NCBI GenBank assembly: GCA_011525385.1
Contig: WTGF01000053.1
Coordinates: 26,953-90,952, forward strand
DNA from: Chloroflexota bacterium
GTDB taxonomy: Bacteria > Chloroflexota > Anaerolineae > Aggregatilineales > Phototrophicaceae
Direction of reading: 5' to 3'
DNA length: 64,000 nucleotides
Under the pieces are notes generated by a model. The model did not search any database. It worked only from the letters and a program-made list of their open reading frames with translations, and was not told the DNA's origin. A program made the position numbers and the translations under genes. Every line of letters starts with the position of its first letter. Positions within the stretch are counted from its first letter, which is position 1. Below, piece after piece: positions 42,464-51,487 of this stretch.

Positions 42464-43534
42464 CTAGACCCACAGTGTGCCGTGATCACCCAGGTTCATT
42501 TTGATGCCGCTCGGCTTGCCGTCGCTTCGTTTGACGGCGGCATTGCGTCCGATGAGACTGTCGCGCAGCGTTTGATCAATATCGATGACGCGGCTGTTTT
42601 CCAGGATAATGCTACGTTCGATCTGGCAGTTTCGTATTTCACAATGGTGGTAGATGCTGGTGAAGGGACCGATGAAGCTGTTTTCGATGACAGTGCCTTT
42701 GCCCAGGATAGTCGGACCTCGCACGATACTATTAACGATTCTAGCTCCGTCCTGTACGGTCACGCGCGAGTCTATGCTCGAGTCACCGTCAATCTCGGCA
42801 GACGCGGCAATGGTCGGACAAATCTCTTCCAGGACGTGGCTGTTGGCTTCCAACAAATCTGTTGGCTTGCCAGTGTCTATCCACCAGCCCTCGTGTATAT
42901 GTGGAAACACAGTATAGCCGTGGTCGATTAACCACTGAATCGCGTCGGTAATTTCGTATTCGCCGCGCGCCGACGGTTGTATTTCCGTGACCGCTTCAAA
43001 AATATGATGATCAAACATGTAGATGCCGACCAGCGCCAGATCGCTTGGCGGCGCGGTCGGTTTTTCGATGAGCTGCTTGATGCCCCCGTCGGATCGGAGT
43101 TCCGCTACGCCATAAGCCGACGGATTGTCAACTCGTTTCAAGACGATCTGACAATTCCAATGATTGTCGGCAAAGTCACTGATTAGCGAACTAATCCCGC
43201 CTTCGATCACGTTATCGCCGAGGAACATGACAAAGGGCGCATCCTCGAGGAAATCGCGCGAGATCTTTACCGCGTGAGCAAGGCCGTCTGGACTATCCTG
43301 CATGATGTAATGGAGTTCAACCCCCCAGGCGTCGCCGTCGCCCAAAGCTTCTCGGATTTCTGCCGCCGTTTGTCCGACGACGATACCGATCTCTTTGACG
43401 CCTGCCTCGCGGATGGCCTCAATGACCCTGATCAGCACGGGTTTATTTGCTACGGGAATCAACTGTTTGGCTCGGGTATAGGTCAACGGGTACAGACGCG
43501 TGCCCTTGCCGCCGCTAAGAATAAGTCCTTTCAT
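42464..43534 (-). CDS. rfbA: Glucose-1-phosphate thymidylyltransferase, long form
   Basis: 356 residues from the ATG at 43534 (MKGLILSGGKGTRL). The nucleotidyltransferase domain has the GGKGTRLYPLT loop, KQLIPVANKP, FLGDNVIEGG and EKPTAPPSDLALVGIYMF. A left-handed beta-helix follows from about residue 240, with hexapeptide turns such as DSRVTVQDGARIVNSIV. This long form is common outside proteobacteria. It makes dTDP-glucose from dTTP and glucose-1-phosphate, the first step before RfbB. The track's 17 extra N-terminal residues are not conserved-looking. Confidence 0.88.
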   Translation of the reverse strand: MKGLILSGGKGTRLYPLTYTRAKQLIPVANKPVLIRVIEAIREAGVKEIGIVVGQTAAEIREALGDGDAWGVELHYIMQDSPDGLAHAVKISRDFLEDAPFVMFLGDNVIEGGISSLISDFADNHWNCQIVLKRVDNPSAYGVAELRSDGGIKQLIEKPTAPPSDLALVGIYMFDHHIFEAVTEIQPSARGEYEITDAIQWLIDHGYTVFPHIHEGWWIDTGKPTDLLEANSHVLEEICPTIAASAEIDGDSSIDSRVTVQDGARIVNSIVRGPTILGKGTVIENSFIGPFTSIYHHCEIRNCQIERSIILENSRVIDIDQTLRDSLIGRNAAVKRSDGKPSGIKMNLGDHGTLWV

Positions 43535-43716
43535 GGCAGGTTGACTCCCCGGCAAGATCCCGTGTTCATATCCTTGTCTCCTCAACTAATGTGGTCTCGG
43601 TGAAGGTGTCCGTACTCTGCCGAAACGAGAGCCGGGTCATCAAAGCGGCTGCGCATTGTCCAAACCAGGGCAAAATGCCGGAACCAGTGCCATAGCGGTC
43701 TGCAGCGGACCTGGAA

Positions 43717-44421
43717 TCAATACGCTATCGTGCTTTCGCGGGGAGCATTGATCAGTACAGCGCCGACAATACGGACGTGTACTCTCTCCAATGATTGGCG
43801 CGCTTGCGCCGTATGGTCGCGGCGCGTATCTCCCGCCCGCACGACCAGCAAGGCGCCATCCAGTTTGATCCCAAGCAAAGCGGCATCTGTGGCGGCCAGT
43901 ACCGGAGGGCTGTCGAACAGGACATAATCGGCACGGTCTCTTAGTGTAGCGACAATCTCATCCATCCGTTTGCCACTAAACAAATCGGCCGGATTCGGGG
44001 GCAATTCCCCGGTTGACAGCACCTGTAGATTGTCAACTTTCGTTGTGGAGAGCGGTGGATCATCAAGCGCCTTGTCGTCAACCATCATGCTTGTCAATCC
44101 CCGCGCGTTGTCAATACCCCAAATCTGATGTTGCTTGGGTTGGCGCAGATCGGCGTCCACCAATATTGTGCGGTTTCCGCTTTGCGCGAAGGTTACTGCA
44201 AGGTTGGCAAGCGCTGAGCTTTTCTGGTTCTCGCGGGCAGGGGATGTTACGAGCAATGTTTGGATCGGATTCTCGACACTGCTGAACATCAGGTTTGTGC
44301 GTAAACTGCGAAAGGCTTCCGCCGCGGCAGATCGGGGATCGGATAAAGTGACGAGGTTCTCAACGGCCATAGCTTTTCCTAACTGTGGCGACGTTGGCGC
44401 CACTGTGTTTTCAAGCGCCAT
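43717..44421 (-). CDS. BY-kinase-like CpsD/CapB ATPase with degenerate P-loop
   Basis: 234 residues. The domain order is that of bacterial tyrosine autokinases: PRSAAAEAFRSLRTNLMFS, Walker A region LLVTSPARENQKSSALANLA, Walker A' TILVDADLRQP and Walker B YVLFDSPPVL. The P-loop glycines expected as GxGEGKS/T are replaced (ARENQKSS); Lys67 remains. The C-terminus has a single Tyr (STIAY) instead of a Tyr cluster. It would pair with the Wzz-like protein at 34.4 kb to control polysaccharide export, possibly as a weak or regulatory ATPase. The start at 44421 is plausible. Confidence 0.8.
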   Translation of the reverse strand: MALENTVAPTSPQLGKAMAVENLVTLSDPRSAAAEAFRSLRTNLMFSSVENPIQTLLVTSPARENQKSSALANLAVTFAQSGNRTILVDADLRQPKQHQIWGIDNARGLTSMMVDDKALDDPPLSTTKVDNLQVLSTGELPPNPADLFSGKRMDEIVATLRDRADYVLFDSPPVLAATDAALLGIKLDGALLVVRAGDTRRDHTAQARQSLERVHVRIVGAVLINAPRESTIAY

Positions 44422-44497
44422 TTTAGCCCATTGAAGAAGAAGGCGTTAGTGAAAATTCAGGTGACTATGACAGATACAATCGCAGCTCGAGAATAGC

Positions 44498-45370
44498 TCA
44501 CTTTTCCCAGGGCTCGAAGCCGATCTCAATTCGCTGGATGCCGGCGGCGCTGAATCCGGCCGCGATCTCTGACAGGGTTTTCCCCTGCGTGGGATGACAA
44601 TAGTCGGCTGCGATATCCGCCAGCGGGATGGCGACATGGGCAAATCCTGCGATGTCAGGATCTGGCACAACCCAGGGTCGATCGCCGAATTCGAATGCTT
44701 CGTCGTTCCACAGCGAGATGTCGATATCGATGGTGCGCGGAGCATTCTTGTTGTTTGGATCGCGGGTTCGCCGCAATCGTGACTCGATTCTGTCGATAAC
44801 TTGGGTCTTGAATTCAAGCGGCTCTCGCAGCGTATGAAGCTTGACCGCCATATTTATGAACGCGTCCTGATGCGCATCGCCTTGGGGAGCGGTTCGATAT
44901 ACGGATGATAAGGCCAGGACGTTAGTGTGGCGGCGAAGGAGCTGTATGGCGTCGACAACATTTTTTTCCGGTGATATATTTGAGCCCAGCGACAAAAATA
45001 CCACATTTCTCTTATAGTCCTCGGGGCGACGCTCGATGGTGATGCCTACCGAATCCGCATGACGCAGCGCCCCTGGCTTATCTATTTTTACTTGGACGCG
45101 TCTTGCTTCAAAGCGAAGAACTACAGTTTTGGCGATCTCTTCCGCCAGTTTTTCCAATAGCCGAAAGCGTGATTCTTTTACCAGGCTGATGACCGCCTTG
45201 TTTACGGTCTTGTAGTTGAAGACATCGTTTGGATCATCTGTCTCGCCAGCGCGCCGCCCGTCAGTCTCTATGCGTATGCTGATTACGACTTCCTGTAGTC
45301 TATCCACCTCGTGAGCGCTGAAACCAATTGTGGTTTGCAATCGCAAGTTCTTGATTTCAATGATGTCCAT
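44498..45370 (-). CDS. folK: Bifunctional dihydroneopterin aldolase / HPPK (FolB-FolK fusion)
   Basis: 290 residues. The N-terminal FolB domain (about 1-117) has IIEIKNLRLQTTIGFSAHEVDRLQ, FNYKTVNKAV and VKIDKPGALRHADSVGI. The C-terminal FolK domain (about 121-280) has FLSLGSNISPEKN, SSVYRTAPQGDAHQDAFINMAV and APRTIDIDISLW with the metal-binding Asp pair. It cleaves dihydroneopterin and then pyrophosphorylates the hydroxymethyl product in folate synthesis. The genes are separate in many bacteria; a fusion is known in several phyla. It is divergent from folE, which makes the pathway's first intermediate. Confidence 0.92.
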   Translation of the reverse strand: MDIIEIKNLRLQTTIGFSAHEVDRLQEVVISIRIETDGRRAGETDDPNDVFNYKTVNKAVISLVKESRFRLLEKLAEEIAKTVVLRFEARRVQVKIDKPGALRHADSVGITIERRPEDYKRNVVFLSLGSNISPEKNVVDAIQLLRRHTNVLALSSVYRTAPQGDAHQDAFINMAVKLHTLREPLEFKTQVIDRIESRLRRTRDPNNKNAPRTIDIDISLWNDEAFEFGDRPWVVPDPDIAGFAHVAIPLADIAADYCHPTQGKTLSEIAAGFSAAGIQRIEIGFEPWEK

Positions 45371-45516
45371 GGGTACTCTAGTAGCAATAGGTTTCTAGGT
45401 TACATGCGAGTGCGCCGAGCTTGCTGGGATATTGTGACATGTATACGGCGATTTATCCTGCGTCGGTCACGGATTCACAACGTATTGCTAGCGACGATCA
45501 GCCTGAAAATTGATTG

Positions 45517-45546
45517 TTGCAATTGCAGGAATACAAGCATTATAAT
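45517..45546 (+). promoter_or_regulatory. Sigma-70 promoter for folE
   Basis: TTGCAA (45517-45522), an 18-base spacer, then a perfect TATAAT (45541-45546). It is about 70 bases upstream of the folE ATG, in the divergent gap with folBK. Confidence 0.65.
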
Positions 45547-45617
45547 GTATAACATCGTAGTCGACAAAGCTTGGCAGCAATTCAACACTCGCTACAGGAA
45601 CAACTGAATGACGGACG

Positions 45618-46316
45618 ATGGAAACAGATTGGCCGGTGGCAATGAACGGCCATGAAACGCAAATGCGTACCGCTCGACAAAACGAGATTCAGCAAAAACT
45701 TGAATCCAAGGAGTTGCTGAATCGTTTTGGCTTTGCTCTTAATACGGTGGATACCGAGGCAGTGAGACACTCAATCGGGGATTTGCTCTATGCCGTTGGC
45801 GAAGATCCATGCCGAGACGGCCTGCTGGAGACGCCAAAGCGAGTTGCCAGAGCCTATGAAGAATTGGTCAGCGGCTACACGACCGACCCGGTAGAGCTAA
45901 TGAATAACGCCGTTTATGATATTGATTACGACGATATGGTGATTGTCAACGATATTGATTATTACAGTCTTTGCGAACACCATCTCTTGCCCTTTATTGG
46001 TCAAGCGCACGTTGCCTATATTCCCAATGGAAGAATCGTCGGTCTTAGTAAGATTCCGCGCATTGTGGATATGTTTTCGCGCCGACTGCAAGTGCAAGAA
46101 CGGTTGACACGCCAGATTGCCGAGTTCCTCGATGAAGTCTTGGAGCCAAAGGGCGTCGCTGTCACCCTGACGGCACAACATATGTGCTCCATGATACGCG
46201 GCGTCAAAAAACACAATTCCAATTTAAAGACCTATGCCATGATCGGCGATTTCAAAAACGATCGCGAGATTCGCAATGAGTTTCTTTCACAGATCGGTCG
46301 TTCCCCAAATCTCTAA
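45618..46316 (+). CDS. folE: GTP cyclohydrolase I
   Basis: 232 residues. It opens the purine ring of GTP to make dihydroneopterin triphosphate, the first step of folate and related pterins. Motifs: [42 protein letters not shown] with the zinc Cys and His, [23 protein letters not shown], and [14 protein letters not shown] with the second zinc Cys. The N-terminal ~35 residues before the core are extra, and the true start could be the ATG at 45642. It is divergent from folBK, so the pathway genes share a gap. A TATAAT promoter lies upstream. Confidence 0.93.
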   Translation: METDWPVAMNGHETQMRTARQNEIQQKLESKELLNRFGFALNTVDTEAVRHSIGDLLYAVGEDPCRDGLLETPKRVARAYEELVSGYTTDPVELMNNAVYDIDYDDMVIVNDIDYYSLCEHHLLPFIGQAHVAYIPNGRIVGLSKIPRIVDMFSRRLQVQERLTRQIAEFLDEVLEPKGVAVTLTAQHMCSMIRGVKKHNSNLKTYAMIGDFKNDREIRNEFLSQIGRSPNL

Positions 46317-46527
46317 GACATGTCATAGTTTCCTTTTCCGCTGACATCATCGACACAAGCACAGTCGAACTTGGCGAGTGTGTCTTACATCAATTGATTA
46401 CGGTCTGGCGTCCCTGTTTTGCATTGGTGAAGATGCATAATTGCAGGTCATGCGCCACCCGGCAACGTTGATTTAATCAGGCCGCAGGGAAATCCAAACT
46501 GACAGTAGATCGCCTTCGTTTTCCGAT
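46317..46527. other. Intergenic stretch before the metK promoter
   Basis: About 210 bases after folE. I see no ORF, repeat or strong hairpin. The metK promoter and riboswitch occupy the rest of the gap. Confidence 0.5.
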
Positions 46528-46555
46528 TTGCAGCCGCTCATTCATGTGATATACT
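46528..46555 (+). promoter_or_regulatory. Sigma-70 promoter driving the SAM riboswitch and metK
   Basis: TTGCAG (46528-46533), a 16-base spacer, then TATACT (46550-46555). The transcript would begin about 25 bases before the riboswitch. Confidence 0.6.
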
Positions 46556-46587
46556 TATAAATGCTGAAATAATGACCTTGTTCAGCA

Positions 46588-46690
46588 CTCATCAAGAGCG
46601 AGTGAGAGATCCGGCTCGAAGAACTCGCGGCAACCCCCAATGAAGCGGGACGGTGCTAAATCCGGCAGGGCGTAGACTCTGGCAGATGAG
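46588..46690 (+). ncRNA. SAM-I (S-box) riboswitch aptamer
   Basis: The conserved S-box blocks appear in order: P1 5' strand CTCATC, ATCAAGAGCGAGTGAGAGA, GCGGCAACC, CGGTGCTAAATCCGGCAG and the closing P1 strand GATGAG. The P1 strands pair perfectly over six bases. Binding of S-adenosylmethionine would stabilise P1. The next hairpin is a terminator, and the first gene is metK, which makes SAM, so the logic is feedback control. Confidence 0.92.
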
Positions 46691-46712
46691 CGTATCCTAA
46701 ATGAGTAGTTCC

Positions 46713-46740
46713 ACGCCTTCTGCCCCGCAAGGCGTTTTTT
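46713..46740 (+). terminator. Expression-platform terminator of the SAM riboswitch
   Basis: Stem ACGCCTT/AAGGCGT with a nine-base loop, followed by TTTTTT. It is placed between the aptamer and the metK ribosome-binding site, as in transcription-attenuating S-box switches. Confidence 0.85.
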
Positions 46741-46762
46741 GTTGCATAAGGAAAGGTAGCGC

Positions 46763-47926
46763 ATGGCAACTACATTCATGACATCACCGCAGTACTTCTT
46801 CACGTCAGAATCGGTGTCGGAAGGGCATCCGGACAAGATCTGCGATCAGATAAGCGACGGCATTCTTGACGCTATTCTCGCGCAGGACAGGATGGCGCGC
46901 GTGGCATGCGAGGTTGCGATATCAAACAATCTGGTCGTTGTAATCGGGGAGATTACGACCACAGCTTCCATTGATTATGAGCGTATCGTGCGCGACACAA
47001 TTTCGGAGATCGGATATACGCGTCCCGAGTATGGTTTCGACCTCAATACCTGTGACGTGAAAATACACATCAACAAACAGTCCCCCGATATTAAACAAGG
47101 CGTTGACAGACAAGGGGCCGGTGACCAGGGCATGATGATCGGCTTCGCCTGCGACGAAACAAGCGAGTACCTGCCTCTCACGGTCTCGCTGGCGCACGGG
47201 CTGGTGCGGCGTTTGGCGCGCGCCCGCAAATCCGGCGAGATGCCCTGGTTGCGGCCGGATGCCAAGAGCCAGGTGACCGTTGAGTACGCCTGCGGACAGC
47301 CGAAACGCGTGGACACCATTGTCATATCGACTCAGCACGATCCCGATATAGAGCAAGAAGAGATTGCGCGGCAGATAATCAACGCCGTTGTGCCTGACGT
47401 GGTCGATCCCCGGCTCCTCGATGGGACGACCTACCACATCAATCCAACCGGCAAGTTCGTTACGGGCGGTCCGCAAGGCGACGCGGGTCTAACCGGGCGC
47501 AAGATCATTGTCGATACCTACGGCGGCGTGGCCCGCCATGGCGGCGGAGCGTTTTCGGGAAAAGACGGTACCAAGGTCGATCGCAGCGCCGCCTACATGG
47601 CGCGCTATGTCGCCAAGAACGTGGTGGCTGCCGGCTTGGCAGAACGCTTTGAATTGCAGGTGTCTTATGCCATCGGCAAGGCGGAACCGACGTCGCTGGC
47701 GGTGGAAACCTTCGGTACCGGACGCGTGCCCGATGACATAATCTTACGCCTGATCCGAGAGCACTTCGATATGAGTCCCGTTGCCATCATCCGCGATCTC
47801 GGGCTTCAGCGTCCAATTTACAAGCAGGTAGCGGCTTACGGCCATTTTGGCCGGGAAGACCTTGACGTGCCCTGGGAAAAAACTGACAAAGCCGACGTTT
47901 TGCGCGCTGAAGCGAGCAAGGATTGA
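46763..47926 (+). CDS. metK: S-adenosylmethionine synthetase
   Basis: 387 residues, the usual length. Makes SAM from methionine and ATP. Motifs: [21 protein letters not shown], the [16 protein letters not shown] loop, and [19 protein letters not shown] in the active site. [19 protein letters not shown] is the family block between. AAAGG precedes the ATG. A SAM-I riboswitch with a terminator precedes it, so expression should fall when SAM is abundant. A methyltransferase gene starts 28 bases after the stop and probably shares the transcript. Confidence 0.95.
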   Translation: MATTFMTSPQYFFTSESVSEGHPDKICDQISDGILDAILAQDRMARVACEVAISNNLVVVIGEITTTASIDYERIVRDTISEIGYTRPEYGFDLNTCDVKIHINKQSPDIKQGVDRQGAGDQGMMIGFACDETSEYLPLTVSLAHGLVRRLARARKSGEMPWLRPDAKSQVTVEYACGQPKRVDTIVISTQHDPDIEQEEIARQIINAVVPDVVDPRLLDGTTYHINPTGKFVTGGPQGDAGLTGRKIIVDTYGGVARHGGGAFSGKDGTKVDRSAAYMARYVAKNVVAAGLAERFELQVSYAIGKAEPTSLAVETFGTGRVPDDIILRLIREHFDMSPVAIIRDLGLQRPIYKQVAAYGHFGREDLDVPWEKTDKADVLRAEASKD

Positions 47927-47954
47927 TCGTGAGGCAATGCGGCTGGGAGGCCGG

Positions 47955-48851
47955 ATGACCGGCGGACCGCGAATCTGCGACTACGGCGACTCGACCTATC
48001 GCGAGGACTTTTGGGAAGGTCAGGGACGCGACTATGAGGATGTAGTCGAGCGCCAAGTATTGGCTCAACTCTTGCCCGAGCGCGGACAGCGGCTATTGGA
48101 GGTTGGCGCGGGATTTGGGCGCATCAGCCCCGAGTATTCGATGTACGATCAGGTTGTCCTGCTCGATTATTCCCTCGAACAATTGATTTTCGCCCGGCAA
48201 CAGATGGGCGACGATCGGTTCACCTATGTCGCGGCGGATGCGTATCGCATGCCCTTTTGCGCCGGCGCATTTGACTGCGCGACCATGATCCGTGTAGTCC
48301 ATCACTTTGAAGATGTATCGGCAGTGCTCTCGCAAGTGAGCGCCTGCCTTTGTAATGGCGGGAAGTTCATTCTGGAGTATGCGAACAAGCGGCATCTTAA
48401 GTCGATGTTGCGCTATCTATTGCGACGTAATACCTGGAATCCTTATGCGCTGGAGCCGATTGAGTTTGTTGAATTGAATTTCAATTTTCATCCCGACTAC
48501 ATTCAAGCAAAGGTCGCTCAGCTGGGTTTTGAGATCCGTCGAGTGGCGCCTGTGTCCTGGTTGCGGATCGGGCTATTGAAAAGGACGCTGCCTGTGTCGG
48601 TGCTATCCGGAATCGATAGGTTGCTGCAGCGCACCGGCTGGAGGCTTTCGCCAAGCATATTTCTGTCTCTTCAGTTGGGGGACGCGCCATACGATAGTAC
48701 GGCGGCAGAATCGTGGAATCCGCTGGATATTCTTCGATGTCCGCGATCGGCAAGTCCGCTGCGGCGCGATGGCGACGTATTGGTCAGCGCAAACGGCGTC
48801 CGCTGGGGAGTTGTCGACGGGGTATACGATTTCCGTCATCCTCTCCCTTGA
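47955..48851 (+). CDS. SAM-dependent methyltransferase with C-terminal Trm112-like segment
   Basis: 298 residues from the ATG at 47955, which has GGGAGG four bases upstream; the track's longer start overlaps metK. The class I fold has LLEVGAGFGRI (SAM-binding motif I), VVLLDYS, FTYVAADAYRMPF and MIRVVHHFEDV. The C-terminal 40 residues (DILRCPRSASPLRRDGDVL, WGVVDGVYDF) resemble the Trm112/YcaR zinc-ribbon shape but keep only one Cys, so zinc binding is doubtful. The substrate is unknown. It lies behind the SAM riboswitch and metK in the same direction. Confidence 0.8.
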   Translation: MTGGPRICDYGDSTYREDFWEGQGRDYEDVVERQVLAQLLPERGQRLLEVGAGFGRISPEYSMYDQVVLLDYSLEQLIFARQQMGDDRFTYVAADAYRMPFCAGAFDCATMIRVVHHFEDVSAVLSQVSACLCNGGKFILEYANKRHLKSMLRYLLRRNTWNPYALEPIEFVELNFNFHPDYIQAKVAQLGFEIRRVAPVSWLRIGLLKRTLPVSVLSGIDRLLQRTGWRLSPSIFLSLQLGDAPYDSTAAESWNPLDILRCPRSASPLRRDGDVLVSANGVRWGVVDGVYDFRHPLP

Positions 48852-48885
48852 GCGACCGCGAACTGTGAGTTGCCATGCGGGGCGT

Positions 48886-49650
48886 TTATTGATTACGTTC
48901 AGTCCAGTCTTCAATCGCCGCAACGACCATTTCGCTGTCCTCAAGCATCGTCATATGACTTCCACCGGGGACGATAACTAACTCGGACCTTGGAATGCGC
49001 TTCGCCAGTTCTTGGCTGAGCGCGACGGGCGTCATCTTGTCGTTCTCCCCGGCAACGATCAGTGTTGGACAGACGATTTCATCGAGTCGCTCGCGGACAT
49101 CGAAACGATCACATGCGAGGAAGTCCCCCGCAATGACGGACGGTTTCGTCTGCCGCATGATTTTCGCGGACTGCTCGCGCAATTCGGCCCCTGCGTTCTT
49201 GCTCCACATCCAGCGAGTCAAAGATTCAATGGTGGCGTCACGATCGTTAACGACGCCATTGATGAGTTGGGGATTCACTCTCAAACGGGGGCCCGTCCCT
49301 ATCAAAACCAATCCACGCGCTCTGTCCCTGTGCTCCAGCGCCAGGCACTGCGCGATCGCTCCACCCATGCTGTGCCCGATTATCCACGCGCTATCGATCG
49401 CAAGCGCATTCAACAGCGCGACGACATCGTTGGTATAGGCGCCAATTGACCGGCGCCCATTGCCTTGGCTTTTCCCGTGTCCGCCAAGATCGACGCAGAC
49501 CGAATTAACGATAATGGATTGACGCAATCTTTTACTGAAACTCAGGTGGGAGCCGCCGGCGCCGTGGATGACGATCGACACTGTAGCGCTTTTGTCTCGA
49601 CGATGATCGGCGATCCACAGTTGGGCGACTGACGTTTCGACAAATGGCAT
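48886..49650 (-). CDS. Alpha/beta-fold hydrolase
   Basis: 254 residues. The oxyanion-hole motif is VIHGAGGSH, the nucleophile elbow GHSMGG (Ser), the acid Asp in LIVAGENDKMTP, and the catalytic His in GGSHMTM. The pattern is that of small-molecule esterases, epoxide hydrolases and carboxylesterase-like enzymes; the substrate cannot be assigned. Cytosolic, no signal peptide. It is divergent from the DUF368 gene, the two starts being about 150 bases apart. Confidence 0.86.
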   Translation of the reverse strand: MPFVETSVAQLWIADHRRDKSATVSIVIHGAGGSHLSFSKRLRQSIIVNSVCVDLGGHGKSQGNGRRSIGAYTNDVVALLNALAIDSAWIIGHSMGGAIAQCLALEHRDRARGLVLIGTGPRLRVNPQLINGVVNDRDATIESLTRWMWSKNAGAELREQSAKIMRQTKPSVIAGDFLACDRFDVRERLDEIVCPTLIVAGENDKMTPVALSQELAKRIPRSELVIVPGGSHMTMLEDSEMVVAAIEDWTERNQ

Positions 49651-49802
49651 AATTGGCGTACTTTTCGGATGGATTCCATGTCGGTATTACTCCCGCGATT
49701 CTAGCACGTTTAGGATTAACCACGTACAATGATAATGGGCAAAACAACTGCCGGAATCACATGAACGACGGGGGTGTCATTGTGAAGAAGGGGAACAAAG
49801 AT

Positions 49803-50750
49803 ATGTCGGATCCGCGATCGACGTCGGACTATCTGCGCCTGATCTTGACAGGATTCGCGATGGGGGCGGCTGACATCGTACCGGGGGTGAGCGGTGGCAC
49901 AATGGCCTTCATACTCGGTGTCTACGTGAACTTGGTCAGCGCGATCAAGTCTTTCAATCTGGACGCTCTTCGATTGCTTTCCGCTCTTAGAATTCGGGAA
50001 TTGTTGGATCATATTTCTTTTCGGTTTCTGGTCGCGCTCGGCGTCGGGCTATTGCTGGCGGTGGTGTCATTGGCGGGCTTTCTAAGCGGTCTGATGGACG
50101 AGCCCGAAGGCAGGGTCTTGCTCTTCGCCTTTTTCTTTGGCTTAGTGCTGGCGTCAATTTTAACGATTGGCGTCAAAGTGAAGTGGGATCTCTCGGCGGC
50201 CGGGACCTTTGTCGCTGGTACGCTCATCGCTTTTGTCATTGTCAACGCTGTCCCGACGGAGGCGGATCATTCGGCGCCCTATTTGTTCGTCAGTGGCATG
50301 ATCGCCATCACCGCTATGATCTTGCCCGGTATCTCCGGCTCCTTCATGTTGTTGATTCTGGGACAATACGACTATGTGCTGACCGCCGTCAGCGAACGCG
50401 ATTTACCCCCGATCATCGCCGTCGGCTTGGGCGCAGTGGTTGGGATCATCGCCTTTTCGCGCGTTTTGAGTTATCTGCTGGCGCATCATTACCGGATGAC
50501 GGTAGCGCTTTTAGTTGGCTTCATGACCGGCTCGCTCTGGAAAATCTATCCATGGCGGCAGTGTTTGGAAAGCGACCTGGATCGCCACGGGGACTTCCGC
50601 TGCCTGTCGGATGCGCCTGTGTCGCCGGACGCGTCATCCGAATCTTTCGCGCTGGCGGTTGCTCTGTTGATTGGCGGGTTCTTGCTGGTCAACTTCTTGG
50701 ATCACCTGCAGGCCAAGGACAATCCAGTCTTTCGTATTTTCTGGAAATGA
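49803..50750 (+). CDS. DUF368 membrane protein, PopT-like undecaprenyl-phosphate transporter
   Basis: 315 residues from the ATG at 49803, with AAGGGG eight bases upstream. About eight membrane helices. The duplicated family signature appears as GAADIVPGVSGGTMAFILGVY and again as AMILPGISGSFMLLILGQY. DUF368 proteins (PopT/UptA-type work) have been shown to return undecaprenyl phosphate to the inner leaflet; I use that as family knowledge. This would recycle the carrier used by the ArnC-like enzyme and wall synthesis. A short extra hydrophilic segment (RQCLESDLDRHGDFRC) near the C-terminus is unusual. Confidence 0.85.
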   Translation: MSDPRSTSDYLRLILTGFAMGAADIVPGVSGGTMAFILGVYVNLVSAIKSFNLDALRLLSALRIRELLDHISFRFLVALGVGLLLAVVSLAGFLSGLMDEPEGRVLLFAFFFGLVLASILTIGVKVKWDLSAAGTFVAGTLIAFVIVNAVPTEADHSAPYLFVSGMIAITAMILPGISGSFMLLILGQYDYVLTAVSERDLPPIIAVGLGAVVGIIAFSRVLSYLLAHHYRMTVALLVGFMTGSLWKIYPWRQCLESDLDRHGDFRCLSDAPVSPDASSESFALAVALLIGGFLLVNFLDHLQAKDNPVFRIFWK

Positions 50751-50774
50751 TGGCGGGGCCACAGCAAATCTGCT

Positions 50775-51206
50775 TCAGGTGTCCTTGGAGGTCGGGTCGC
50801 CCTCGCTTGGGCGATGCGTTCGTTGCTGAGCCTCGATAATGTCCTGTATGAGCGAACGGGACAAGATCCCCGATACGTCCACAGCGGTCACATCGACCTG
50901 TTCATCTCGCATTTCAAACAGCTCTTCCAGGATTTCTTGCCGCCGATACACCGAGGCCGCGATCGCATGGGTTGCGACCGGGCTAGTCAGCAGCACAAAC
51001 AAGCCCAGCGCAAATATACGCAGGCTCGCGGCCGGCATCAATAAAGCGGCGCCTACCAGCAATCCAAAGAGTCCCAATGTCGCCACTTTGCCCGAGGCAT
51101 GAAGGCGCGTCAAGGCGTCGGGCATGCGTATAACCCCCAACACGCCTACCCCACAGAAGAACAAGCCAAAAAGCAGGGCGACGACGCCGAGCAATTCCAA
51201 CAACAT
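50775..51206 (-). CDS. mrpG: Mrp antiporter subunit G
   Basis: 143 residues. Three membrane helices with VALLFGLFFCGVGVLGVIRMPDALTRLHASGKVATLG, the MnhG/MrpG hallmark, and TSPVATHAIAASVYRR. The tail is hydrophilic. Last gene of the leftward Mrp operon; the start overlaps the stop of mrpF by one base. The complex exchanges cytoplasmic Na+ (or K+) for H+ and supports pH and salt tolerance. Confidence 0.9.
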   Translation of the reverse strand: MLLELLGVVALLFGLFFCGVGVLGVIRMPDALTRLHASGKVATLGLFGLLVGAALLMPAASLRIFALGLFVLLTSPVATHAIAASVYRRQEILEELFEMRDEQVDVTAVDVSGILSRSLIQDIIEAQQRTHRPSEGDPTSKDT

Positions 51207-51487
51207 TAGAATGCTCTGCCTTCCGAGATGTAGCGCGCGATGCTAATTGTTCCGACAAAAGCGAAGGCAGCCAGCGCAATCGCCATGTCGACAATGCCCT
51301 GCGTGCCTTCAACCAGCGCAAGCATCACAATGATGCCGATCAGCAGCGTTGTGATGAGATCGACGGCTTGCAGGCGATCCGGCAGGGTCGCGCCGACGAT
51401 AACGCGATAGGACGCAGGTATAAGCAAGCTTACCAGTGCCAACAACACCAATTTGATCGCTACTTGGGCGAATTCGCTTTCAATCAT
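51206..51487 (-). CDS. mrpF: Mrp antiporter subunit F
   Basis: 93 residues, the usual size. Three helices with the typical VIVGATLPDRLQAVDLITTLLIGIIVML block and GTISIARYISEG at the end. It overlaps mrpE by eight bases and mrpG by one. Structural subunit of the Mrp Na+/H+ antiporter in the cytoplasmic membrane. Confidence 0.9.
   Translation of the reverse strand: MIESEFAQVAIKLVLLALVSLLIPASYRVIVGATLPDRLQAVDLITTLLIGIIVMLALVEGTQGIVDMAIALAAFAFVGTISIARYISEGRAF

Noticed and set aside
48720-48851. Zinc-binding Trm112 domain in the methyltransferase
   Set aside because: Only one of the expected cysteines is present, so it is reported only as a resemblance.
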